In this document: positions 1-9,947 of the stretch, in pieces | How positions within the stretch are numbered: the stretch's first letter is position 1 | How the letters are laid out: every line of letters begins with the position of its first letter | Origin: Rotaria socialis | Taxonomy: Eukaryota > Rotifera > Eurotatoria > Philodinida > Philodinidae | Length of the DNA: 64,000 nt | Direction: 5' to 3' | Assembly (NCBI GenBank): GCA_905331475.1 | Contig: CAJNYU010003362.1 | Span: forward strand, 8,411 to 72,410 | Notes under the pieces: generated by a model | What the model was told of the DNA's origin: nothing | The model's input: the letters and a program-made list of their open reading frames with translations, nothing else | Databases searched by the model: none | Translations under genes and position numbers: made by a program

Positions 1-338
1 TATTCACATTTGGGTATCCACATTTATATATACATAAATGTGGATACCCAAATGTGAATACCCAAAAAGTGGATACACCAAAACAACTCAAATTGCTCAG
101 CTTTTCAAAACATACATATATATATATAAATGTGGATACCCAAAAAGTGGATACACCAAAACAACTCAAATTGCTCAGCTTTTCAAAACATATATATATA
201 TATATAAATGTGGATACCCAAATGTGGATACCCAAATGTGGATACCCAAAAAGTGGATACACCAAATGTGAATACCCAAATTCGGATACCCAAAAAGTGG
301 ATACACCAAATGTGAATAGTGTAGTGTGTTTGTGCTAA
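1..338. repeat. Minisatellite with palindromic start
   Basis: The stretch is built from variants of TGTGGATACCCAAA and AAGTGGATACACCAAA. A longer 78-bp unit (starting at 53 and again at 131) contains two of these plus a short unique piece and a TA-rich run. Bases 1-30 are the reverse complement of 31-60 with about one mismatch, so the left edge of the window is a near-perfect 60-bp palindrome that may continue to the left. The open frames here follow the repeat period and are not genes. Confidence 0.9.
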
Positions 339-1159
339 TAAGTCGTTACCGGGTGTAAGGATATTATGACATCACTCGCAATCATTGGCGCATTCTGAGC
401 ATGAATTGATTGATCATGCCTGGCAAGCTGTACTCAATAATACAAAACAGCATTTGCATGAGTGACCACTTGATGCAGTTGTTATAACTTCAAATAATAA
501 AATGAATAACATCAAAAATGGTTCTACCTTCATTATAGTGTATTGTTTGAATTTTTTCGTTGATTTATTTTCAAAATGAGTTAGAAAACGACATTCATAC
601 ATCGATCACTATGAAAATATTCACTATCACTTATACTTCTATGAAAAGCATGACTAGAGCGGAAAAAATCTAATGCAATTCGCAGCTGAGAAAAAAATCA
701 CTTTCCTTTCTTTCTTATGGTTATTGCACGTTGCAATTTTTCAGTGCATTTCTGTGTATCAAAAATATATTCAGAATACAGTTGTTAAACACAAAAAAAA
801 ACAGTAAGTTTTTGAAAAATAGATACAGATAATCGCGTCTGTTAGGATGTGGATGTGTCTTTTCTCTTAACCCACCATCAAGTTGTGTCTATCTTCTCTA
901 TCTGGATGATAGATGTTGTTTTACAAAAAATGTTGTCGTAGTTTTTAGCCTTCGGTAGCTAACTCTGTCAGCCACATCATCGACTTGTCTATACCATGTG
1001 CAATATATATCAACAACTAATGGATAGTTAAACTATCAACTCGACAGAAACGAATATATTGTCAGAAAAAGATAGTTCTCTTTCAGTAACACATCTATTT
1101 AATCTCTATCTCTCGAATGTCATATGGCTGCTTTCTTTCATTTTCAGTGAAACAAAATC
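339..1159. other. Intergenic, no gene seen
   Basis: AT-rich sequence without a convincing coding frame. A telomere-like GGATGTGGATGTGTC block lies near 846. The last bases hold a pyrimidine tract and AG (ending at 1147) that can act as a splice acceptor for the next gene. Confidence 0.6.
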
Positions 1160-1741
1160 ATGCTACGATTATTACTTCTCTGCATCTTGTCTCTAGTGTC
1201 GTGCCAAACACCAGTAAAAAGATATTATATCCGTAAAGATTATTTTCATGGTCTCAAACCAGGTGAGTTTACGGTTTACAATCCAACAGGCGAAACTACT
1301 TACTATAGAATCGAATCTCACTATGGAATTTTACACTCGCTTGAACTTATTTCCTATCCATCGAAAATAGTCGTAGGCAAACTTAAGGCAAAACTAAGCC
1401 TGCTACTCTATAAAGCAGAATTGGATATTTTCGACAATAAGTCTCAACGATGGATTAATGGAAAGATCGATGCAAATTTTCAATTATTCGAAAGTAGATT
1501 TACGATTCAATGGAATGGTCGACGTTTAATCATGGTATCCGATGCATTCTCACTAATAACACGTTTTTATGACGAGCAACAGCCTAATATTATCCTTGCT
1601 AAATTCAGAAAACGATTCGAATCCTATTTGCTTGTCAATAAATTCGACATGGAAATATTCGTTAATGATTTACCGGATAGTATCTTTTTGTTGGGTCTAG
1701 CTGTCAAAGATCGTAACCGCCGGACACATCGAAAAAATTAA
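1160..1741 (+). CDS. Secreted LURP-one/tubby-C-like protein
   Basis: This is a 193-residue single-exon protein. Residues 1-16 form a short hydrophobic signal peptide (LLLLCILSLVSC). The rest alternates beta strands in the style of the LURP-one-related/tubby C-terminal fold (motifs YYIRKDYF, YRIESHYG, WNGRRLIMVSDAFSLITRFY), a 12-stranded barrel shared with phospholipid scramblases. The length fits that family's single domain. The function of animal members is poorly known, and I infer no activity. The ATG follows a TTTTCAG acceptor at 1147 by 12 nt with no visible 5' exon, which fits trans-splicing or a 5'-UTR intron. A candidate AATAAA lies at 1966-1971. The family call rests on motif resemblance only. 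Confidence 0.6.
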   Translation: MLRLLLLCILSLVSCQTPVKRYYIRKDYFHGLKPGEFTVYNPTGETTYYRIESHYGILHSLELISYPSKIVVGKLKAKLSLLLYKAELDIFDNKSQRWINGKIDANFQLFESRFTIQWNGRRLIMVSDAFSLITRFYDEQQPNIILAKFRKRFESYLLVNKFDMEIFVNDLPDSIFLLGLAVKDRNRRTHRKN

Positions 1742-3182
1742 TACTAAAAACACTATATAATTATTATTCGAATCGCTGTATTGTATTTGAATATTCTCTC
1801 TTGCTCGATCATTGCTTTGAATATTTTATTTTATCCAACGATTAGGTCAGAACAAATTGCATTATGTGCTGTTACTTTTTTCCTTCGTTTTCTTCTTCTG
1901 GAAAATATGTACCTACATATAAAAAGAGAGAATTTCAAGTCATGCGAAACAATCGATTTTTTTCAAATAAATTTTTCTCATCAGTGTCTACTTGCCAAGA
2001 TTAAAATCTATTAAAAAATTCAACTGCGTCGATGAATAACAAATTTACGAAATTTCTAAGTAATGGCTAAGTTGAAATTTAAAACAATTTATATTTCTTT
2101 GCATATTTCAGAATTTAAGGTGAAATATTACTACGAAACAGTTTCTAAGAAAAACGAGAATGCATCCTATTCCGCAATGTTGAACACTTCGGAACCAATT
2201 CCAAGGAATACCGGGAAATCTGGGAATTATGTTCAATAGGAATTACACGGATCTTCTGGGTTTTGGTCGAAATGAAGTCGCATGGATTTCCGTGTGATTC
2301 CGTAGTTTAGGGTTAACCGTGTTGTGATAATTTTTCGGAACGACGTGTCGAATAGTAGAGAACATTTAGTGACAAATCAAACCGTTCATCATCAGAAGGG
2401 TATCCGGGCCGATAAACTCAGATCCACAGCCGCACTAAAGCCAACATTTTATCAAACTTTGTTTATACAAGAATGAAAAAGAAAATATAATGAAAGTTTG
2501 AAGTGTCGATACTTTCAAAAACGATGCAGTGAACAAATTGAGAATATTTTGTCAGAATCAAAAGCAAAACAGCTAGACCATCTTCAAATAATCTTATATA
2601 TTCAATGTTTAATTAAATAATTGAATCAATTGATAATTTAAAACCCACTTGCAGTATCATTACACCCACAGTCGATGAATGTGGATGTGACTATAGGAGT
2701 GTCACAATCCATTCTCAAGAAACGGAAACGGAAACGCAACGCCACTAATGTGGTGGTGGTTCTTGATTCGGAATAAGAAAACACACCCAATCATCCCCTC
2801 AGCAGCATCAGCTCTTGTCGAAATTATCATTGAACGCCAAACAACTTATTTCAGGGATTTGAATAATGAAAAACAAAATTTGAATAAAAAACTGAAGCCT
2901 ATTTATATTGTCTGAAATAACTTGCAACCCGTAATAATATATTAAATGAGTTATTCCTGAGATCAATTATGGAACGACTTCAGGAAGAACTTTGGTTTCT
3001 CGGCTATCAGATTGTCGTTAGAGCCAATATTGAGCTATTAGAAAAGTAAGACAGTGTAATGAACCAAATTAGGTATTTTATGCGGTCATGCACTGTGGTT
3101 TTAGAAAAAAAGCAGCTGCATTTTGAAAGTAAAGAGTGATTGAGAGAAAATATTTTAATTTCTGTCGCTGAAATGGCAATCA
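1742..3182. other. Intergenic with repeat fragments
   Basis: No gene is visible. Around 2160-2330 there is a CCGGAA/TTCCG-rich repeat fragment; its TTCCGCAATGTTGAACA matches one arm of the palindrome at 51109-51147. Near 2666-2693 ACACCCACAG is followed by GTGGATGTGAC, a small inverted telomere-like pair. Confidence 0.55.
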
Positions 3183-5456
3183 TTAGTTCAGGTTATTTAT
3201 AATACTATCTAAATACTGCTGATTTTCAATCACATATGGAGTTGTTGGTAGTAAAGAACTGCGATAGATCTTATCAGCTTTCGTGAAATAATCCAATGCC
3301 AGCTCTATTTTGCCAAGATCCACATAAACTCGTCCAAAGCGATGATAGAGAAGTGCCAAATCTTGATGCATTTCTGTTTCTGATTTCATAAAGATTTCTA
3401 AACTTCTTTGGAAATATGTTAGAGCACTTTGGTGATCTTTTCTGTTAAAGTAAACAAATCCAATATTTTCAATAGTTCGAGCGATCGAATAATGATTCGG
3501 CGGTAACCATTTTTCTCGAATTTCCAATGCACGGCTCAGATAAGTTAATGCATCTTCATAATTTGATTGGTCTGTATACAGAATACCTATATTGTAATAA
3601 ATCATGGCAACATCAACACTTTCTAACCCAAAAACCATTTCATTTATTTTTAGAGACTTATTATAATAATCTAATGCTTTTTCATATTCTTTTTTATCTG
3701 CAAATGCATTAGCGAACCAATTATAACAGATGGATAGTTCTTCATGGCTATTCGGGATCATCAAATGTATGTTCAAGGCTTTTTCATGATAGCTGATAGC
3801 TAAATTATAATCACCTAAATAGTGTGCAGCTGTACCGAGACCAGTGTAGCAACTGGCAATCGTCTTTGCGTTTTTCTCATCAATGTTTCCTAATTCATCT
3901 AGTTGGCGCTGATAATATTTTTCTGCTTGCCGATATTCACCCATATCGGTCAATAAATGTGCAATGGCAATAAATTTTGGTTTATATTTAGTTATTTTGT
4001 CGTTCAAGTAACTGACCAGTTGCTCTAATTGATGTTCTTTTGAGCTGCATAACAGTAGATTTATTGTCCAAGAGCCAGTGCCTCTATCATCGGCAACTTT
4101 CGTTACTTTTTCAATTTTAAACACAGAACCGATCATAAATAAAACTTCTTTTTCTGTTTGGAAATAACTTTGAGATGATATATCAGCAAACGGTTTAACG
4201 TTTCGTGATGAGGATGGATCAATCTCAATATCGAATAATACAGGTTTTAAAGCGTTTTCTACCGGAGCGCTGACAGATGTAGCTGCTGATTCGATTAGAA
4301 ACAATGCCAGGTCTCTATCGACTGTTGTGGAGAGAAATCTGTTCATGGAAATATAACTGCTAGTTGAACTTTGTATTCGTTCAAGTTCAGTGTTGGACAT
4401 TAGTTGACCACGATAAACGCGAGTTATTTTAGACAAATTGCGTAATGCTGCATCTTCTTTTAGATTTTGCAACTGATTACATAGATCATTAATAAACGTT
4501 CTAAATGCTATTAATGTTTCTAGATTTTGACAACGCAAAGCTTTGTTTAATATTTTATATAAAAAAATTTCACGACTATACCAAAAGACAGCTCTTGTGT
4601 AAGTGTAGTTTTGCTGAAATTCATTAATTACTTCTAATTGACTAGTGTTATCCATGTATATTTCTTTACAAAAATTGACGAGCTCCAAGAAATCTGTTGC
4701 TGTGTGTTCCATTCGAAGGAATACTTCAATAAAAAGTTGAAACCAAAGAAAGTTTCCGTTTAGACTGGTAGATGAGTTTTCTTTAGCTAGTGACGAACCA
4801 ACAGCATTGACATCATAAATATTCATGGGCAAGGACATAACATCTTCTAATTTTTCCAACTCTTGCTGATCAAGTTTTACCAAACAGATTAGTTCATCCT
4901 GATCAGATATAACTGCCCTTATCTACGAACAAGTAAAATAAACTACTCTATACGTTTCTACATTTCATGAATATTTTCTACTCACTTTTTGATTAACTTT
5001 TACGAATGTTTCTTTGAAGTCTACTGTGATCATTTCACTAAAGATATACACATATACTAACCGAGAAACGTTATTGCTTCGTTCGATAACTCCTTGCCAC
5101 TCTCTCTCAAACCCACCAGAAATGATCAAAACAATTTTATCGCTACCATGATCTTTTTGTAACCAATCATCAAGTTTTGAAATATCATTAAATGTAATAA
5201 TACGATTGATAGCCTGCCTAAGTTTCTTTTGAACAAAATGAATATCGTTCGTGGCAATATTGATATTGAACTCCAGCCATATCAGAGTAAATGTTTCCAA
5301 ATTTCTTCTATTATCTACCTCGACGGGTGAAATAAAAGGCGTAAAGTAATCTGGAGCCGTGCAGGGCATTTTTGTTGAGAGTGAACATAGATTTTCTCTG
5401 TATTCGCCGGTATTCTGATTGTTTGCCATTATTTTTGAATCCGTATATGCGCTCAA
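3183..5456 (-). CDS. ADP-ribosyltransferase with C-terminal TPRs
   Basis: Two exons on the minus strand (5456-4986 and 4922-3183; GT-AG intron of 63 nt, phase 0) encode about 736 residues. Residues ~50-157 form an alpha/beta domain with strands FTLIWLEF and IVLIISGG, a TIR/Rossmann-like module common in bdelloid ARTs. Residues ~320-440 match arginine-type mono-ADP-ribosyltransferases: the R of VYRG (~328), the S-T-T of FLSTT (~355) and the E-x-E of TEKEVLF (~414-416), so the R-S-E triad is complete. Residues ~470-730 hold about six kinesin-light-chain-style TPRs. The family transfers ADP-ribose from NAD to protein arginines, and the TPRs probably choose the target. No signal peptide is seen, so it should act inside the cell. 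The start is the first ATG of exon 1; the physiological substrate is unknown. Confidence 0.85.
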
Positions 5457-6598
5457 ATTTTATAGTTTTTAAGTATTTGGATGTGTTTTTGCTAAAGCAC
5501 TTCCGTAAAAATATTTAATTAATACGAATATTTACTTAATCGTATAAAGGGAAAATATATCAGTTCCTTTTTTTCCTCTTTTCCTTTCGAGAGTAAGAAG
5601 TAAAAAATGAATGATACACTGTATACTGTTTTCGTTGGGACTAAACCATATGGAGTGGCAAAACGCTTTTTTTTACTTAACAAGCGTGTTCTTTTCTCAC
5701 CAAGCCTTATTCTTTCTACTTAAACGACCGTCGTAAGCGGAGTCAGTAATCATCGTTCGTTAGATCTTTCGTTTACTGTAGAACGAAAGAAAAAAATATT
5801 TTTTCACGCATACGTATATGCACCTGTATACGTATGCAACTATTGCTCATTTTATGAAAAAAATTCTATACTTGTACAAATCTAGAGGTGTACGCCAAAC
5901 GGTTGAGTCACTAGCTGTCACTGATCAAAGCACTAATCTACGCCTTTATGTATAAATATATGTATCTAAGGATCACGTAGTCCTAGGAGGAAGTGTTGAG
6001 AATATATGGCACTAGATTATTCTAGGGAAGGAGGAAGTCAAAATAAACAAAAGCTTGATTACTTAACGCTTGAATAATCTCTAGCATATAATCAAGTCAT
6101 CAATAGTATACGTTCTAGCGCATAGTAAAGAATATCATCTTTTGTTTCATTTATTACCCAAGACTATTGGCAATAAACATTATAATGCAGGTAATTCAAG
6201 GGAGAAAGTGGTACTTCTATACTTCCGTAATTCACCTACTTCCATTGTATTCGTATCGTACTGCGAAGTGCGGAAGTCGCGTTTTCCCCCTTTGATAAGA
6301 TGTCATGCAATAAGTCGAATGAATCGACTGATCTTTTGGGAATTCTACAGGGTTTTCTTGTCGCAATCTCTCTTTGTGATGAAAAATTTCTTGCAATTAA
6401 TGATGAGATACAAACGGTTAATCATTCACTATTTATTCTCCGTTGTTTCACCCTCCCTTTTCAAATATCTATGTTCATTTGGTAATTGATCAGCATAAAA
6501 TTGACATCTGAAAACGTTTTTATTTCAAAAATCGATCGTAACATAAGATGAAATGAGTGAAATAAGAAGAAAAAAAGAGCCAATTAAAATAAATAAGT
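5457..6598. other. Intergenic between two minus-strand genes
   Basis: It serves as promoter side for the ART gene and 3' side for the GH127 gene. An imperfect hairpin GCATACGTATATGC/GTATACGTATGC lies at about 5811-5837. The open frames at 6142-6489 overlap one another and show no recognisable domain. A minus-strand polyadenylation signal (TTTATT on +) lies near 6516. Confidence 0.5.
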
Positions 6599-8560
6599 TT
6601 ATGGAGCTATTGTAGGAAAAGCTGTAATACGAAGACGAGCTGCACCCATCGGTATTAGTTTAATCAATTCGTCAGGTTCAGAACTTGCAACTGGAGACTG
6701 TGGTAGAAGTCCGACTACATTTTGATCATCTGCTATCCAACTAGGAATACGTCGAGCACGAACTTCAAGCTGCAGAGGTACATTCGTACGGATGAATGGA
6801 TTAAGACGGTCATTTTTTTTCTTTTGACGCTCAATAATTAAGTCATGATCATTTGTCAAAATTAAACCGTAATTCCAATACGATTTAGGTAATACTTCAT
6901 ATTCTGGCCAATCATATTGACCTCCAATACGATTCCATTCTTCGTTAATATCTAATGAAAATGAAAGAGGTCCATAGGAAAGTGAAACTGAATTATGATT
7001 CTTGAACCACGTTTTCATTTCAACTGCCATAGGTATTTTAAATGTTAAAACATCATCGTTAGTCCAAATTCGGTCTAAAACTAGAAAAGAATTCTCGGCT
7101 TGTATTTGTTCATTGAAAATCATTTCCCCATTAATGGATAGTTCAATCGATTGTTGACACCATTGAGGAATACGTAAATAAAGATTAAATTGTGTCGGTA
7201 TTGATATTTGAAAACGAAAATTAATTGTATCATCAAATGGATATTCAGTTTCTTCAATAATAGTTACCTGAGTTCCACTATCTGAACCGACAGTAGCCGT
7301 TACTTCAGATGCAGAATACATGGATGCACATAAACCATTATCCCATGTAGCTAACCATATTTCTTCCGAATAGTAAGGCCAACCAAATCCGTAATTATGT
7401 GCACAACAGCGATACTGATAGACACCAGGCATAAATGCTAACATTGGAAAAAGATTTTGAAATTGTCCTTTTGTTTTTAGTTTATTGTCCAATTGAATGG
7501 AATTCGGACAAGTTATATAATGAGTAGAACGAGCTAAAAATGGATCAAGTGCAGCTGGTAGAGAATTAAACGCTAATATTTCACATTGATCAGCCCATTT
7601 TCCGTCTCCGGTCAATCGAGTAAGTATAGAAAAGCTATGCATAAATTCAACAATACCACATGTTTCAAAACCTTGTCGTGGATCCGAAAAACCTTGACGA
7701 CAATTTTCATCACCAGCAAAGCCTCCACCTGGAAATTGTCCGAATTCATTCATGACCTGTTCATAGTTGTTATAAGTTGCTCGAATAAAACTTGGATCAC
7801 TAGGATTAACAACAACTGAATAAAGAGCTGGTTCACGAAATCCTTGTGCAATATTAACATTATGTCTTGTTGGAAGACTGTCCACCCAATTAGCTGCATT
7901 TGAATGAATCCTATGAATAAGATCGAGTAGCCAATCAGTATTATTTGTCCGATTAAATAGCCAAATAATCGAATCAATATTATCTGACCATCGAGTATAA
8001 GCCCAACCATGTTTAAATACATCATTTGATTGATTGTTAACAAGTTGAAAATATTTAAGAAGAAATTCAATAACGCGATTATCATTTGAATATTCGTAGT
8101 ACGATCGTAATACATTTATCAATATCATAGCCGGCCACAAATCAGGTTTACCTTCAAGTGAGTGTCGGAGAATATCTGGACCAAACCAACCATCCGGTTG
8201 TTGACTATTTAGAATACCATCGATCCAGTGTTGTACTAATTTCAAAGCATCACTATCACCTGTTACAAAAGCAAGATCAGCAAAACCACGCAACCAATAG
8301 GGCATTTCTTCCCAACCTAACTTTTTTGAATCTATCCAACCACATTGATCATAGATTAAATAATCCGATATATCAGTTAATCGCCCGTTGAGGCCAGTCA
8401 ATTGTGTATTTAATTGAATTTTTAGCCAACCGTCCGGACGAATCGAGCCGGGTGGTAATTTTTGAAATGGACATGGCTGCAGTGGCAATCGATTAGGATA
8501 ATAATGACCCGGATTTATCGATGTCGTTGGATGAACTCGATCGAGAACACAAATATTCAT
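6599..8560 (-). CDS. GH127-like beta-L-arabinofuranosidase
   Basis: This 653-residue single-exon protein belongs to the DUF1680/GH127 family, bacterial and plant enzymes that release beta-L-arabinofuranose. An N-terminal (alpha/alpha)6 barrel (residues ~60-400) is followed by beta-sandwich domains. The four zinc ligands known from Bifidobacterium HypBA1 (Glu, Cys, Cys-Cys) are present: E299 and C301 in GFETCGIVEFM and C385-C386 in QYRCCAHNYGFGWP, with spacing close to the model. Animals generally lack this family, so horizontal acquisition is likely. On the minus strand the ATG comes directly after TTTTTTTTCACTTTTAG, so either it is trans-spliced at the start codon or an upstream exon carrying a signal peptide has been missed; an enzyme acting on plant or algal walls would be expected to be secreted. 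The exact substrate is not certain. Confidence 0.85.
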   Translation of the reverse strand: MNICVLDRVHPTTSINPGHYYPNRLPLQPCPFQKLPPGSIRPDGWLKIQLNTQLTGLNGRLTDISDYLIYDQCGWIDSKKLGWEEMPYWLRGFADLAFVTGDSDALKLVQHWIDGILNSQQPDGWFGPDILRHSLEGKPDLWPAMILINVLRSYYEYSNDNRVIEFLLKYFQLVNNQSNDVFKHGWAYTRWSDNIDSIIWLFNRTNNTDWLLDLIHRIHSNAANWVDSLPTRHNVNIAQGFREPALYSVVVNPSDPSFIRATYNNYEQVMNEFGQFPGGGFAGDENCRQGFSDPRQGFETCGIVEFMHSFSILTRLTGDGKWADQCEILAFNSLPAALDPFLARSTHYITCPNSIQLDNKLKTKGQFQNLFPMLAFMPGVYQYRCCAHNYGFGWPYYSEEIWLATWDNGLCASMYSASEVTATVGSDSGTQVTIIEETEYPFDDTINFRFQISIPTQFNLYLRIPQWCQQSIELSINGEMIFNEQIQAENSFLVLDRIWTNDDVLTFKIPMAVEMKTWFKNHNSVSLSYGPLSFSLDINEEWNRIGGQYDWPEYEVLPKSYWNYGLILTNDHDLIIERQKKKNDRLNPFIRTNVPLQLEVRARRIPSWIADDQNVVGLLPQSPVASSEPDELIKLIPMGAARLRITAFPTIAP

Positions 8561-9947
8561 CTAAAAGTGAAAAAAAACGTCTTTTTGTTAATATACAAAG
8601 AGTTAATTTTGATGCCGAATAATATAACTTCTGAGAAATAAACTTCAACCTTTCTAAACGAAAATTTTGAACAGATAAACTGTTGCTTGATCGACCGATG
8701 GTGCTAGAGTAGTTGACCATCGCACTACTCTATGGTTGGAAAATATGATAGATTGCTCATAAAGCTAATGCTGTTTGTAGTGCATCTTTTTATGAACATA
8801 CTTCAGTTAAAGGATTGATAAGTATATGAGTAAGTTTTGATAGCATGAATTCAAAAACGAATGAATTCAGCTAAACATGGAGATAATAATATTGACGAAG
8901 AACGAATTCTCTTTATCTCACTGTTTTTATTTTATCTCATACTTCTTTTTTTCCTTTGTTTTTTAGGCCGTTATACTTTTTGAAAAATGCCTGAGCAAGT
9001 GATGATCGCTGTTTATTTGACTCTTATATCAACAGATTTTATGAACATGAATCTTTATTGTTTAACGTCATTTTTCATACAAAATCGAAAGAAATTTTGG
9101 TCGTGGGTGTGGTGATAAAGATGAGGCATGTGCTAACAACACACTAAAAAGATGTTGATTCGAGTAATAAAAGAGAAGAAGCTATATTCGTGAGTATTTT
9201 TAAGAATTTAGAGCTAAGAACGACCAGAAAAAAGCAAAACTGATATTTATCATCTACTAGATAGAAGAGCCATAGAAGAAAAAATTAGGTGTGGTTTGAA
9301 TTAAGATGCAACGCCCATACCCTTAGGCTAAAAACTGTGGAGCGCATATTTTTATGCACTCACAACAAAATTTTCATTCTTATTATATTCACAGGTAGAA
9401 AACCATATAGAAGGAAAATTTGGTGCGACTTCAAATAAATATGCCTCCTTTTTTTACTGAGTAAATATTGCTTCTATTATGTTTTATAGTAGCTTTTTCC
9501 TAGTGGGCAAAAGAAAGAATCGAATAAGTTATCTTTCAGCTATTAAAGAGTCGGCAGACAACATCAATTTTTTTATTATACTATAGAAAAAGTTTGGTTA
9601 AACCTGTTTTAGCATGAAAATTGATATTGATTTCATGAAAGCTCCATATGTTTCATCAAATGTAAGTTTTAAGCTATTATTATAAGAATAAATACTTTCA
9701 AAGGAGCTTTAGTCTTTTCATGATGAGTAGTTAGGTAGATTTTTTTCAATTTCAACTTCAAATTATGTGAATGAGTTGAAAGTTTTCAGCTTTCAACAGA
9801 GAAATTCTGTTGATATTTCTAAAACCAATTATAAAAAGAGTCTATGACTAAAAACTTATCCTGTTGACAGTCACTTGTTTCTTTCCATTTTATTCCTTAA
9901 TTGTAGATTTTTAAATTCAGTGAATTTAAACCTGAAAATTTTCAAAT
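8561..9947. other. Divergent intergenic region
   Basis: It separates the minus-strand GH127 gene from the plus-strand RNF213-like gene and must hold both promoters. Two ~58-bp segments (about 9255-9312 and 9390-9449) are diverged direct repeats. A GTGGGTGTGG block lies near 9106. A pyrimidine tract with AG ends at 9906, 41 nt before the next ATG. Confidence 0.55.

Noticed and set aside
38-338. Open frames of 77 and 94 codons
   Set aside because: They are translations of the minisatellite; the peptide repeats simply follow the 78-bp DNA period.
7750-8115. Minus-strand frame of 121 codons, plus-strand frames at 7586 and 8158
   Set aside because: All lie inside the GH127 gene in other frames and have no domain.
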